DNA of 21,097 nt from Clostridia bacterium (GTDB taxonomy: Bacteria > Bacillota > Clostridia > Christensenellales > Aristaeellaceae), in NCBI GenBank assembly GCA_017620115.1, contig JAFZRB010000253.1, positions 1-21,097 of the forward strand, written 5' to 3'. Made by a program: the position numbers and the translations under genes. The notes beneath the pieces were generated by a model, which worked only from the letters and a program-made list of their open reading frames with translations, was not told the DNA's origin and did not search any database. This document shows, piece by piece, positions 6,480 to 13,353 of the stretch (its first letter is position 1; each line of letters opens with the position of its first letter).

Positions 6480-7223
6480 ATGAAAGCAAAGAAAAAGCAT
6501 ATCGTTTTGATCGTCGCCGTACTGCTCATACTCGCGGCTGCCGCTGTGTCTTTGGTTCAATTCACCCAAATCGGCTATCTGATGACCGTTCCGTACAGAT
6601 CCGCTTTTACGGAAATCGCCGATCACGTGCTCGTCAACCAGAATTATACAGGAAATCGGCAAGAGCTTCTTGCGTTGATCGAACAGGCCGAGGAACGTGT
6701 CGGGGCGTTCTTCGGGGGATTGCGCTTTCCGGATAAGACGTTCTTCATTATTTGCGATGACAAAGAGCTGACCCGGAAACTCGGCGAAGACCACGCCATC
6801 GTCAGCGTCGGTTTTCCCGTCGGGAAGCACTATATCTGTGTATCGGACGAATATCTCGAACTCGACATTCTGGCGCATGAGATCACCCATGCGGAGCTGC
6901 GCGCGCGCCTTTCAGCCAAAGCGCAGAAAAGAATTCCAACATGGTTTGACGAAGGGCTTGCTTTACAGAACGACTGGCGTGAGAGGTACTGCGAAGAGCA
7001 ATGGATCGCGCAGACTGACAATGGGAAAAGCATTGTCGCCCTTGGGGATATGGACACCCCGTCAGAGTTTTACGCGGGGGAAGCGGAGGACAGGCGTTTC
7101 CGTTATCTGAACGCGAAGCATGAACTCTCCGCGTGGATGGCGGTCCATGGGCGGCGCGGTTTGCTGGAATTGCTCGACAGGCTCAATGACGGAGCGGATT
7201 TCACTGCGGCATACGGTTCATAA
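6480..7223 (+). CDS. Membrane-anchored HExxH metallopeptidase (peptidase MA-like)
   Basis: 247-residue protein with a lysine-rich N-terminus and one hydrophobic segment (about residues 8-26), no lipobox cysteine, and a domain predicted to lie outside the membrane. A zinc-binding HEITH (133-137) is followed about 20 residues later by WFDEGLA, with E158 as a likely third ligand, the gluzincin arrangement of M1/peptidase MA-like proteins. The C-terminal HELSAWMAVHGRRGLLELLDR segment also matches that fold. GAGAGGG (6464-6470) nine bases upstream supports the ATG at 6480; an upstream GTG at 6381 would add 33 low-similarity residues without a good site. The 112-bp gap after the nitrilase gene holds no clear promoter or terminator, so cotranscription is possible. 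Substrate unknown. Confidence 0.8.
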   Translation: MKAKKKHIVLIVAVLLILAAAAVSLVQFTQIGYLMTVPYRSAFTEIADHVLVNQNYTGNRQELLALIEQAEERVGAFFGGLRFPDKTFFIICDDKELTRKLGEDHAIVSVGFPVGKHYICVSDEYLELDILAHEITHAELRARLSAKAQKRIPTWFDEGLALQNDWRERYCEEQWIAQTDNGKSIVALGDMDTPSEFYAGEAEDRRFRYLNAKHELSAWMAVHGRRGLLELLDRLNDGADFTAAYGS

Positions 7224-7228
7224 ATCTC

Positions 7229-7257
7229 TTGCCAAAACGCGTGTTTTCCTTTATAAT
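7229..7257 (+). promoter_or_regulatory. Sigma-A promoter for the desulfoferrodoxin gene
   Basis: TTGCCA (7229-7234) is separated by 17 bp from a perfect TATAAT (7252-7257). The expected start at about 7264 falls on the ribosome binding site AAGGAGG (7264-7270), so the leader would be only about 15 bases. Confidence 0.82.
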
Positions 7258-7278
7258 GATATTAAGGAGGTGTGCTAT

Positions 7279-7650
7279 ATGACATTCTACAAATGCAGGC
7301 ACTGCGGCAACATCATCGCTTACATTCACGATTCCGGCGTTCGCTGCCAATGCTGCGGCGAGGAGATGCAACCAATCGAACCAAACACCACTGACGCGGC
7401 GGGCGAGAAGCATGTGCCGGTCATTGAGCAAAACGGCCGGATTGTGACTGTCACGGTCGGCTCCGTCGAACACCCCATGCTGGACGCGCATTACATCGAA
7501 TGGATCATGCTGGAGACGAAGGAAGGCCGCCAGAGAAAGACGCTCAAGCCGGGGGACAAGCCCGTTGCGGCGTTCGCCCTCACCGACGGGGACGCCGTCG
7601 TGGCCGCCTACGAATACTGCAATCTGCATGGGCTGTGGAAGTCCAACTGA
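7279..7650 (+). CDS. dfx: Desulfoferrodoxin (two-iron superoxide reductase)
   Basis: 123-residue superoxide reductase, which reduces superoxide to hydrogen peroxide with electrons from rubredoxin in anaerobes. The N-terminal desulforedoxin domain has C6-x2-C9 and C25-C26, the ligands of the FeS4 centre. The catalytic domain has E43-K44-H45 (EKHVPVIE), H65 in EHPM, H71 in HYIEWI, and C114 and H117 in CNLHGLW. These are the four histidines and the cysteine of the Fe(His)4Cys site plus the conserved Glu/Lys pair, at the same spacing as in well-known desulfoferrodoxins. An additional cysteine, C23, precedes the CC pair. AAGGAGG lies eight bases before the ATG and a strong promoter lies just upstream. 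The longer in-frame extension from about 7120 overlaps the peptidase gene and is not real. This gene supports a strictly anaerobic or microaerophilic host. Confidence 0.96.
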   Translation: MTFYKCRHCGNIIAYIHDSGVRCQCCGEEMQPIEPNTTDAAGEKHVPVIEQNGRIVTVTVGSVEHPMLDAHYIEWIMLETKEGRQRKTLKPGDKPVAAFALTDGDAVVAAYEYCNLHGLWKSN

Positions 7651-7696
7651 CGGCACGGCCGCGCCGCCACGTGTTCTGAAAAAGGCAGGATGAATT

Positions 7697-8131
7697 ATGA
7701 TAAAGAGGGCCGGAACAGAGGACGCCGGAGCGCTTGCCAGTCTGGCGAAGCAAATGTGGACGAATCATGATCCGGATAACCTGGGGGAAGAGTTCCGTGA
7801 ACTCGTGAAGAATGACGAGGCGGCCTGCTTCATCAAATATGCTGACGGCAAACCGGTCGCCTTCGCCCAGTGCCAGTTACGGCATGATTACGTGGAAGGG
7901 ACGGCCAGTTCCCCGGTGGGATATCTGGAGGGCGTCTTTGTTCTGGAAGGATACCGAAGAAACGGCTATGCGGCGGAGCTGCTGGCAGAGTGCGAGAAGT
8001 GGAGCAAAGGCAAGGGCTGCTCTGAATTCGCCAGCGATTGTGAATTCGGCAATGAAGGCAGTTTGAAATTCCATCTGTCGACGGGGTTTGAGGAAGCAAA
8101 CCGGATCATCTGCTTCAAAAAGAAGCTTTGA
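7697..8131 (+). CDS. GNAT acetyltransferase, aminoglycoside 6'-N-acetyltransferase AAC(6')-like
   Basis: 144-residue GNAT-fold protein. The acetyl-CoA loop is visible as YRRNGYA (residues 86-92, R/Q-x-x-G-x-A/G form). Several blocks match the chromosomal AAC(6')-I group: RHDYVEGT then SSPVGYLEGVFVL, CEKWSKGKGCSEFASD, and FHLSTGFEEANRIICFKK. The size is that of the short single-domain AAC(6') enzymes, which acetylate the 6'-amino group of aminoglycosides such as kanamycin and tobramycin. AGGCAGGA lies about six bases before the ATG. It starts 46 bp after the superoxide reductase gene and probably shares its transcript. Aminoglycosides enter anaerobes poorly, so resistance may not be its native role; acetylating another amine or amino sugar is a reasonable alternative. 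Confidence 0.82.
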   Translation: MIKRAGTEDAGALASLAKQMWTNHDPDNLGEEFRELVKNDEAACFIKYADGKPVAFAQCQLRHDYVEGTASSPVGYLEGVFVLEGYRRNGYAAELLAECEKWSKGKGCSEFASDCEFGNEGSLKFHLSTGFEEANRIICFKKKL

Positions 8132-8240
8132 CAGTCCGGATTTGTTTTGAAAGCGTGCTGGCGAGGAGGAAAGAGGAGAGGCGCAATTCATGAATCGGAG
8201 CGAGCGCCGGGGCTGGAGCTCAAATCAATGATATGGATGG

Positions 8241-8314
8241 CATACTCGGGACGATTACCCCAGTTTACCTTATGTTCGGGACGAATTGGGGCAGTCGTCC
8301 CTTGTTCAGTATGA
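8241..8314. repeat. Imperfect long inverted repeat (possible MITE or fused IS ends, or regulatory hairpin)
   Basis: GGGACGATTACCCC (8248-8261) pairs with GGGGCAGTCGTCCC (8288-8301) over 14 positions with one G-T wobble and one mismatch. Both arms continue outward into CATACT (8241-8246 on plus, 8307-8312 on minus), separated by one base on the left and five on the right. A third GGGACGA copy (8278-8284) lies in the loop and could pair with TCGTCCC (8295-8301) instead, giving two competing structures. The region lies between the acetyltransferase and the DUF6067-like gene and contains no transposase. Confidence 0.55.
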
Positions 8315-8351
8315 CGCCGTCACGGCGGTTTGAAAAGGAGAATTCAATCAG

Positions 8352-10334
8352 ATGAAGGATGTTTGGAAGGCCTGGCAGCCGCTTAAGTCGCGCGTATCGC
8401 GGGAAGCGGCGCATGTCGAGGTGAGCGGCAGGAATTATGTTTTCAATGAGAGCGCGTTCCCCGCGTCCGTGTTGATCGGAGGCGAGGAATTCCTGGCGCG
8501 GCCCATCGAGCTGGTTGGAGTGTTCGCGGGCCGCGAGGAGCGGACGCTCAGCGAATGCGTCTATCATCCGCTCTCGCAGGATGACGAGCGCGCGGTGTTC
8601 CAGCTGTCCTCGCGGATGGGCAACACCGTGATCGACGGGCGAATCACCTGCGATTTCGACGGATTTCTGGAGATATGCCTGTCGGTCATCCCGTTCTGGT
8701 CGTTTGCGAAGGACGGGCTGAACGCGCCGCGGCTGGAAAAGCTGTTTATTGACATCCCTGTGAAGCGGGAATATGCAACGCTGTATCACTACTGGCCCAA
8801 CGATAAAACCAGCATCATTCCGAACGCCAACATCGTCAACGCCGACGCGCTGCCGGAGGGCGGCGTGAAGCTGCCGTTCAAGCCCTACGTGTGGCTGGGC
8901 GACGAGTTCCGCGGCCTGGGCGTGAGCATGGAAACCGACGAGAACATCGAGGTGTACGGCCCGCAGGCGGAGTATATCGCGGAAAGCGCAGGCGAAGTCG
9001 TGTTGCGCGTCCGACTGCTGGATCATATGCCCGCCGCCTGGCAGGGCCGCGTGGACGAGTGGACGCGCGCGCTGAACCCCGTCGACTACCGCATCGGCTT
9101 CATGGCCACGCCTGTGAAGCCGGTCACGCCCGAACACCGGCGCGAATGGCGCTCGTTTCACGTGTTCAGCGGCATGTACCTGAACGAGCAGGACGGCGCG
9201 CTGGACTATCTCGCGGCCTCCGGCGTGAAGTGGGTCATCTTCCACGAAGGCATCAGCCGTGTGCAGAACTACGGCATGCCGGAGGACGAGACCCGCTTTC
9301 GGGCGCTGATTGCCGCCTGCCACGCGCGCGGCCTGAAAACCATGGTATACTTCGGCTACGAGTATTCCACCCTCGCGCCGGACTGGTTCGAGAAGGCGCG
9401 GGACTACCTCATCAACACCCCGGAGGGCGGCTTCACCGGCGGCTGGCAGCGAAAACCCTGGCAGCGCGACTTCATGGTCTGCTACCGCGGCGGCTACAGC
9501 CAGGCCATGATCGACCGCGTGAAGTTCGTGATGGACGAATACGGCGTGGACGGCGTTTACACCGACGGCACCTACGTGCCCTGGGAGTGCGCCAACGCGC
9601 GGCATGGCTGCGGCTATACCGGCCGCGATGGAAAGCGACGCGCAACCTTCCCCATATTCGCCGTGCGCGACCATGTGAAGCGGCTCTACGAGGCGGTGCA
9701 CGAGCGCGGCGGGCTCATCGACACGCATCAGAGCTCCTGCTGCCTCGCGCCCACGCTGTCGTTCTGCGACAGCTATTACGACGGCGAGAACATCCAGGGC
9801 GCGCTCATCCGCAGCGTGACGGAGGGCAAAGGCCTCACCAGCTTTTTGAACCTGCCCGCCTTCCGCGCGGAATACATGGGGCGCAACCTGGGCCTCATCG
9901 ATCAGTTCATCGCCTACACCAATCCGTCCATCGGCTGGACGATTGAGAAACTGGCTGCGCTCACGCTGATTCACGACGTGGTTCCCCGCCCGCGCAAGAC
10001 CGGCGAGGCCATGACGCGGGAGAGCCTGGAAACCGACCTGCGCTTCATCCGCGCGGTGTGGCGCGCGTTCGACGAGTATGGCGCGGAGGACGCGGCGTGG
10101 CTGCCCTATTGGCAGAACGATCTGTGCGAAACGGAAGGCGCGTATCTCAGCGTGTATCAGGGCGCGAAGCCGCTGGGCGTGCTCTCGAACCTCACGCTTG
10201 AACCCATGACCGTGACGGTCAAAACCGGCAGGGCGCGCGTAGTGAGCGTCCTCACGGGCGAGGTGTTTGAGGCGAAGGACGGAAGGGTAAGCTTCACCGC
10301 GGAGAGCTATTATCCGTATTTGCTGGCGCTGTGA
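8352..10334 (+). CDS. Putative intracellular glycosidase, DUF6067-like TIM-barrel protein
   Basis: 660-residue protein without a signal peptide. An N-terminal beta-rich region (about 1-250, with the LPFKPYVWLGDEFRGLGVSM segment) precedes a predicted TIM barrel (about 255-560) and a small C-terminal beta domain ending in ESYYPYLLAL. Barrel segments include FSGMYL, VIFHEGIS, MVYFGYEYS, the GVDGVYTDGT strand with D405, GLIDTHQSS with D457, and YYDGENIQG with D477 and E479. These acidic residues at strand ends are candidate catalytic groups. The pattern resembles DUF6067/glycoside-hydrolase-like proteins, for which I know no firm substrate. AAAAGGAG sits about eleven bases before the ATG, a rather long spacing. 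The gene converges with the five-gene operon and could feed it by trimming a common glycan. No clear promoter; the inverted repeat at 8241-8314 lies just upstream. Confidence 0.72.
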   Translation: MKDVWKAWQPLKSRVSREAAHVEVSGRNYVFNESAFPASVLIGGEEFLARPIELVGVFAGREERTLSECVYHPLSQDDERAVFQLSSRMGNTVIDGRITCDFDGFLEICLSVIPFWSFAKDGLNAPRLEKLFIDIPVKREYATLYHYWPNDKTSIIPNANIVNADALPEGGVKLPFKPYVWLGDEFRGLGVSMETDENIEVYGPQAEYIAESAGEVVLRVRLLDHMPAAWQGRVDEWTRALNPVDYRIGFMATPVKPVTPEHRREWRSFHVFSGMYLNEQDGALDYLAASGVKWVIFHEGISRVQNYGMPEDETRFRALIAACHARGLKTMVYFGYEYSTLAPDWFEKARDYLINTPEGGFTGGWQRKPWQRDFMVCYRGGYSQAMIDRVKFVMDEYGVDGVYTDGTYVPWECANARHGCGYTGRDGKRRATFPIFAVRDHVKRLYEAVHERGGLIDTHQSSCCLAPTLSFCDSYYDGENIQGALIRSVTEGKGLTSFLNLPAFRAEYMGRNLGLIDQFIAYTNPSIGWTIEKLAALTLIHDVVPRPRKTGEAMTRESLETDLRFIRAVWRAFDEYGAEDAAWLPYWQNDLCETEGAYLSVYQGAKPLGVLSNLTLEPMTVTVKTGRARVVSVLTGEVFEAKDGRVSFTAESYYPYLLAL

Positions 10335-10368
10335 GCGTCATGCACCAATGCGATTGCTCCGCCGGTTT

Positions 10369-10391
10369 ATTCCCGAACGCAGGGCGGGAAT
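10369..10391. terminator. Terminator-like palindrome between convergent genes
   Basis: ATTCCCG (10369-10375) and CGGGAAT (10385-10391) form a 7-bp stem with a nine-base loop in the 124-bp gap between the converging DUF6067-like gene and the five-gene operon. Neither strand shows a strong T tract after it, so termination efficiency is doubtful. The rest of the gap holds nothing recognisable. Confidence 0.35.
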
Positions 10392-10458
10392 TGATCCATA
10401 AGGAAGAAACGGAAAAGGGTTATCCCCCGGGGAGCGGCAGGGCTGATGCGAACGCACT

Positions 10459-11538
10459 CTAATCCAGCCTGACCTCGCGGCCCGTCGCGGCGGACTGATA
10501 CATCGCCTCGAGGATGCGGATCATGTTGACGCCCTGCTCCGGCGTGTAGTCCTTTTCCACGCCGTCGAGGCAGATCGCGGCAAAGTGTTCCAGCGCGCGG
10601 CTGTGGCCGTTGCCCATTTCGCCCAGGCGCGGCCTGATGTCGATCAGCGTCCCGTCCGCGTCCTCTGTGAAAATATCCGCCGTGCCGTCGTCGTTCCATC
10701 TGAGGCCTGCCTTGTCCCCCCGCAGCTCCACGAAGCGCTTTTCCTTTTCGATGTTGGACGCCCAGCTGAACTCGATCTGCAGGCATGCGCCGTTGTCGAA
10801 GCGAATGAAACCCATCGCCAGGTCTTCGACGTCGAACACGCCGTTTTCCTTCTTCTCGCCGAAAGCCGCGTGTTCGGAATCGCTTTGGGCTTTGTTATCG
10901 GCAAACTTGCGATAGGTGCAGCCGGACACGGCCACGGGATTCGGATTGCCCATCAGCCAGATGGACAGGTCGATCATGTGAACGCCCAGATCGATCAGCG
11001 GCCCGCCGCCGGATCTCGCCTTGTCGGTAAACCAGCCGCCGCGGCCAGGTACGCCGCGCCGCCGGATCCAGCCGCAGCGCCCGCAGTAGATCTCGCCCGC
11101 CCTGCCGGAAAGGATGTAGTTCTTCAGATAGCGGGAATTGTTGTAATAGCGGTTGTTGCGCATGCACATCAGCACTTTGCCTGCGCGCTCCGCGGCGTTT
11201 TTCATCTTCAGCGCCTCTTCCACGCTGATGGCGTCCGGCTTTTCGGAAAAGACATGCAGGCCGCGCTCCAGCGCGTACACGGCCGCGACCGAGTGAAAAT
11301 CGTTGGAGGTCGCGATGTCGACCGCGTCGAGCCGCTCATTGTCGATCATCGCGCGGAAGTCCGCGTAGACCGGAATGCCTGCGTCCAGGCCGAATTCAGC
11401 CTTGATCTTTTCGCATTTTCCCGGCACGAGATCGCACATCGCGACGATTTCCACGCGCGGATTGGCCGACTGCATCCGCACGTGCGACCGTCCCATGCCG
11501 CCGGTGCCGATAAAACCGATCCTGAGCTTTTTCTCCAT
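10459..11538 (-). CDS. Gfo/Idh/MocA family NAD(P)-dependent sugar dehydrogenase
   Basis: 359-residue cytoplasmic oxidoreductase of normal family length. The Rossmann domain begins with IGFIGTGGMG (residues 7-16); SEKPDA (98-103) holds the conserved EKP lysine; the catalytic segment GGPLIDLGVHMID has D183 and H187. Family members oxidise sugars, glycosides or polyols. Next to a DUF1080 protein the most likely reaction is C3 oxidation of a glycoside or reduction of the 3-keto product. It is the last gene of the operon. Its AAAGGAG (11547-11553) overlaps the stop codon of the DUF1080 gene, with only 13 bases between the two genes, so translation is probably coupled. The first domain has an unusually cysteine-rich CGRCGW stretch around residues 152-157. 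The exact substrate is unknown. Confidence 0.94.
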   Translation of the reverse strand: MEKKLRIGFIGTGGMGRSHVRMQSANPRVEIVAMCDLVPGKCEKIKAEFGLDAGIPVYADFRAMIDNERLDAVDIATSNDFHSVAAVYALERGLHVFSEKPDAISVEEALKMKNAAERAGKVLMCMRNNRYYNNSRYLKNYILSGRAGEIYCGRCGWIRRRGVPGRGGWFTDKARSGGGPLIDLGVHMIDLSIWLMGNPNPVAVSGCTYRKFADNKAQSDSEHAAFGEKKENGVFDVEDLAMGFIRFDNGACLQIEFSWASNIEKEKRFVELRGDKAGLRWNDDGTADIFTEDADGTLIDIRPRLGEMGNGHSRALEHFAAICLDGVEKDYTPEQGVNMIRILEAMYQSAATGREVRLD

Positions 11539-11551
11539 TTTCCTCGCTCCT

Positions 11552-12139
11552 TTACAGCTTCATGATCCAGATATTGCGGAAGCTCACCGGATGGCAGTGA
11601 TCCTGCAGCATCAGCGGGCCTTCCGCAGCCTCGAAATCGCGCGATCCGCTGGGCGTCACGCGGGGCATGACGACGTTGTTGAGCACCGGCAGGCCGTTCT
11701 GCAGCACCGTGGCGCGCGCGTCCTCGATCTTCACGCCGCCGGCGTCAAAGCGCGGCGCGCGGAACAGGATATCGTAGGTCTGCCATTCGAGCGGCGGCTT
11801 GCAGGCGTTCATCAGAGGCGCGTGCATTTTGTAGATGCCGCCGCAGTCGTCGTCCTGAACGGGCTCCACGCCGTAGCTGTCGAGCACCTGTAGTTCGTAC
11901 ACGCCGTGAATGTACACGCCGCTGTTGCCCCTGTCCTGGCCCGTGCGCTCGCGCATATCGGGCTCCATCCATTCCACGTGGATCATCGCGTCGGCATATG
12001 TCTCATACGAGATGATGTTGCCCGAATGCGGCACAACGGTCATGACGCCGTTTTCGACCCGCCACGGGGCCTTGCCGCCGTCGCGGGTATGCCATTTGTC
12101 GAGATTGGTTCCGTCGAAGAGTATGATCTTTTCAGGCAT
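11552..12139 (-). CDS. DUF1080 protein, 3-keto-disaccharide (3-keto-glycoside) hydrolase family
   Basis: 195-residue concanavalin-like beta-sandwich protein. It shows the family landmarks: ILFDGTNLDKWH near the N-terminus, APWRVENGVMTV, then RGNSGVYIHGVYELQVLDS, LEWQTYDILFRAP, and GPLMLQDHCHPVSFRNIW at the C-terminus. DUF1080 is named for hydrolysis of 3-keto-disaccharides, acting after a dehydrogenase has oxidised the sugar at C3. Many relatives in Bacteroidota and Planctomycetota are secreted, whereas this one starts directly at the domain with no signal peptide, so cleavage should be cytoplasmic. A GGAAGGGAG tract lies about eleven bases before the ATG. The gene is fourth in the operon, 37 bp after the aminotransferase and 13 bp before the dehydrogenase that probably supplies its substrate. 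Confidence 0.9.
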   Translation of the reverse strand: MPEKIILFDGTNLDKWHTRDGGKAPWRVENGVMTVVPHSGNIISYETYADAMIHVEWMEPDMRERTGQDRGNSGVYIHGVYELQVLDSYGVEPVQDDDCGGIYKMHAPLMNACKPPLEWQTYDILFRAPRFDAGGVKIEDARATVLQNGLPVLNNVVMPRVTPSGSRDFEAAEGPLMLQDHCHPVSFRNIWIMKL

Positions 12140-12176
12140 GGCCTCCGCGTCTCCCTTCCGAGGGTGTCGCTTTATT

Positions 12177-13349
12177 TCAGCTGTTCATGACGGCCGCGAC
12201 CCGGTCGATGTCTTCCTCCGTCCAGTCCGGGTTAATGCCCACATAGAGCGTGCGGGACAGGTAGTCCAGGGTTTTCGGGCACATATCGGGCGCGTAATCC
12301 ATCTGCAGTCCCTGATTGGCTTCCATCCGGAAGGGATCCATGGCGGGATGGAGCGCGCCGCGCTTCTCCATGATCTGCGTCCAGTTGGTGTATACGTGCT
12401 TTCCCGTGTCGATGGGAACCGTCGTGCCCAGGCCCTTTTCCTTGCATTTTGCCTGATAGGCCCTGCATGCCTCCGCCGTGTCAAATCGGAGGGCGAGCGT
12501 GGTTCCGCAGTCGCCCGCCAGGTCGTGCGAGGGGGCCTGCGCCGCCTTCCCCGCGCCGCATGTGAGCGCCGCCAGGGTGTCGCGGTTCCTGCGCAGGTCG
12601 GAGAGCAGCCCGGGTAGCCGCTTCAGCTGTTCCCGCAGAATCGCGCCGGTCAGGTCGGAGACGCGGAATTCCGCGCCGCCGAACAGGGGCTGCGTGACGC
12701 CGTCCAGCTGGTCCCCGAAAAACGCCACCGCGGCGGCGTCGTGATAGATCAGCGCGCGCTCGTAAAGCGTCCGGTCGTCCGTGACCAGCGCGCCGCCCTC
12801 GCCCGCGGTCATGATCTTGAAATAGTTGAAGGAATAAGCGCCGGCGTCGCCGATGGTGCCGAGATACCGCCTCTGATACATCCCGCCGTCCGCCTGACAG
12901 GCGTCTTCCAGGATGCGCAGGCCATGCTTTGCCGCGAGCCGCTTCATCGCCGTCATATCCGCGGGGAATCCCTGAATGTGGACGGGCATGATCGCTTTGG
13001 TGTGAGAGGATATCTTCTTTTCCACGTCGGCCGCGTCCAGCGTCAGGGTTTCGTCGGCTTCGGCGATCACCGGAATAGCGCCTGTCGCCGTAACGGCCAG
13101 CGCCGAGGCGATGTAGGTATAGGCGGGAACGATCACCTCGTCGCCGGGGCCGATGCCCATGCCGATCAGGGCGGAAGACAGCGCGGCAAACCCTGAGGTC
13201 ATCGTCAGCGCGTATTTCGCCCCGACCGTCTTTTTCCACGCTTCCTCAAAGCGCATGACTTCTTTGCCGGCGTCGTTGATCTTGAAAAAGTTGCGGCTCA
13301 TGATGGCCCGCGCCACGGCTTCTATCTCTTCCTGTCCGATTCTGTACAT
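12177..13349 (-). CDS. DegT/DnrJ/EryC1/StrS family PLP-dependent sugar aminotransferase
   Basis: 390-residue fold-type I PLP enzyme. It shows TSGFAALSSAL (phosphate-binding turn), VPAYTYIAS (aromatic stacking region, 75-82), ILEDACQA with D149 contacting the pyridine nitrogen, and SFNYFKIMTAGEGG with the Schiff-base lysine K178. The family transaminates keto sugars, usually NDP-linked 3- or 4-keto sugars; some members (NtdA) act on 3-keto-glucose 6-phosphate made by a Gfo/Idh enzyme (NtdC). Here it is flanked by a Gfo/Idh dehydrogenase and a 3-keto-glycoside hydrolase, and no nucleotide-sugar gene is nearby. A 3-keto/3-amino sugar substrate is therefore plausible but unproven. The ATG at 13349 follows the TAA of the ceramidase-like gene by four bases, and its GGGGGTG ribosome site lies within the end of that gene, indicating coupling. 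Confidence 0.9.
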   Translation of the reverse strand: MYRIGQEEIEAVARAIMSRNFFKINDAGKEVMRFEEAWKKTVGAKYALTMTSGFAALSSALIGMGIGPGDEVIVPAYTYIASALAVTATGAIPVIAEADETLTLDAADVEKKISSHTKAIMPVHIQGFPADMTAMKRLAAKHGLRILEDACQADGGMYQRRYLGTIGDAGAYSFNYFKIMTAGEGGALVTDDRTLYERALIYHDAAAVAFFGDQLDGVTQPLFGGAEFRVSDLTGAILREQLKRLPGLLSDLRRNRDTLAALTCGAGKAAQAPSHDLAGDCGTTLALRFDTAEACRAYQAKCKEKGLGTTVPIDTGKHVYTNWTQIMEKRGALHPAMDPFRMEANQGLQMDYAPDMCPKTLDYLSRTLYVGINPDWTEEDIDRVAAVMNS

Positions 13350-13353
13350 ATCA

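Noticed and set aside
8265..9974. 569-codon minus-strand open frame
   Set aside because: Opposite the DUF6067-like gene; composition is typical of an antisense shadow and no ribosome site precedes it.
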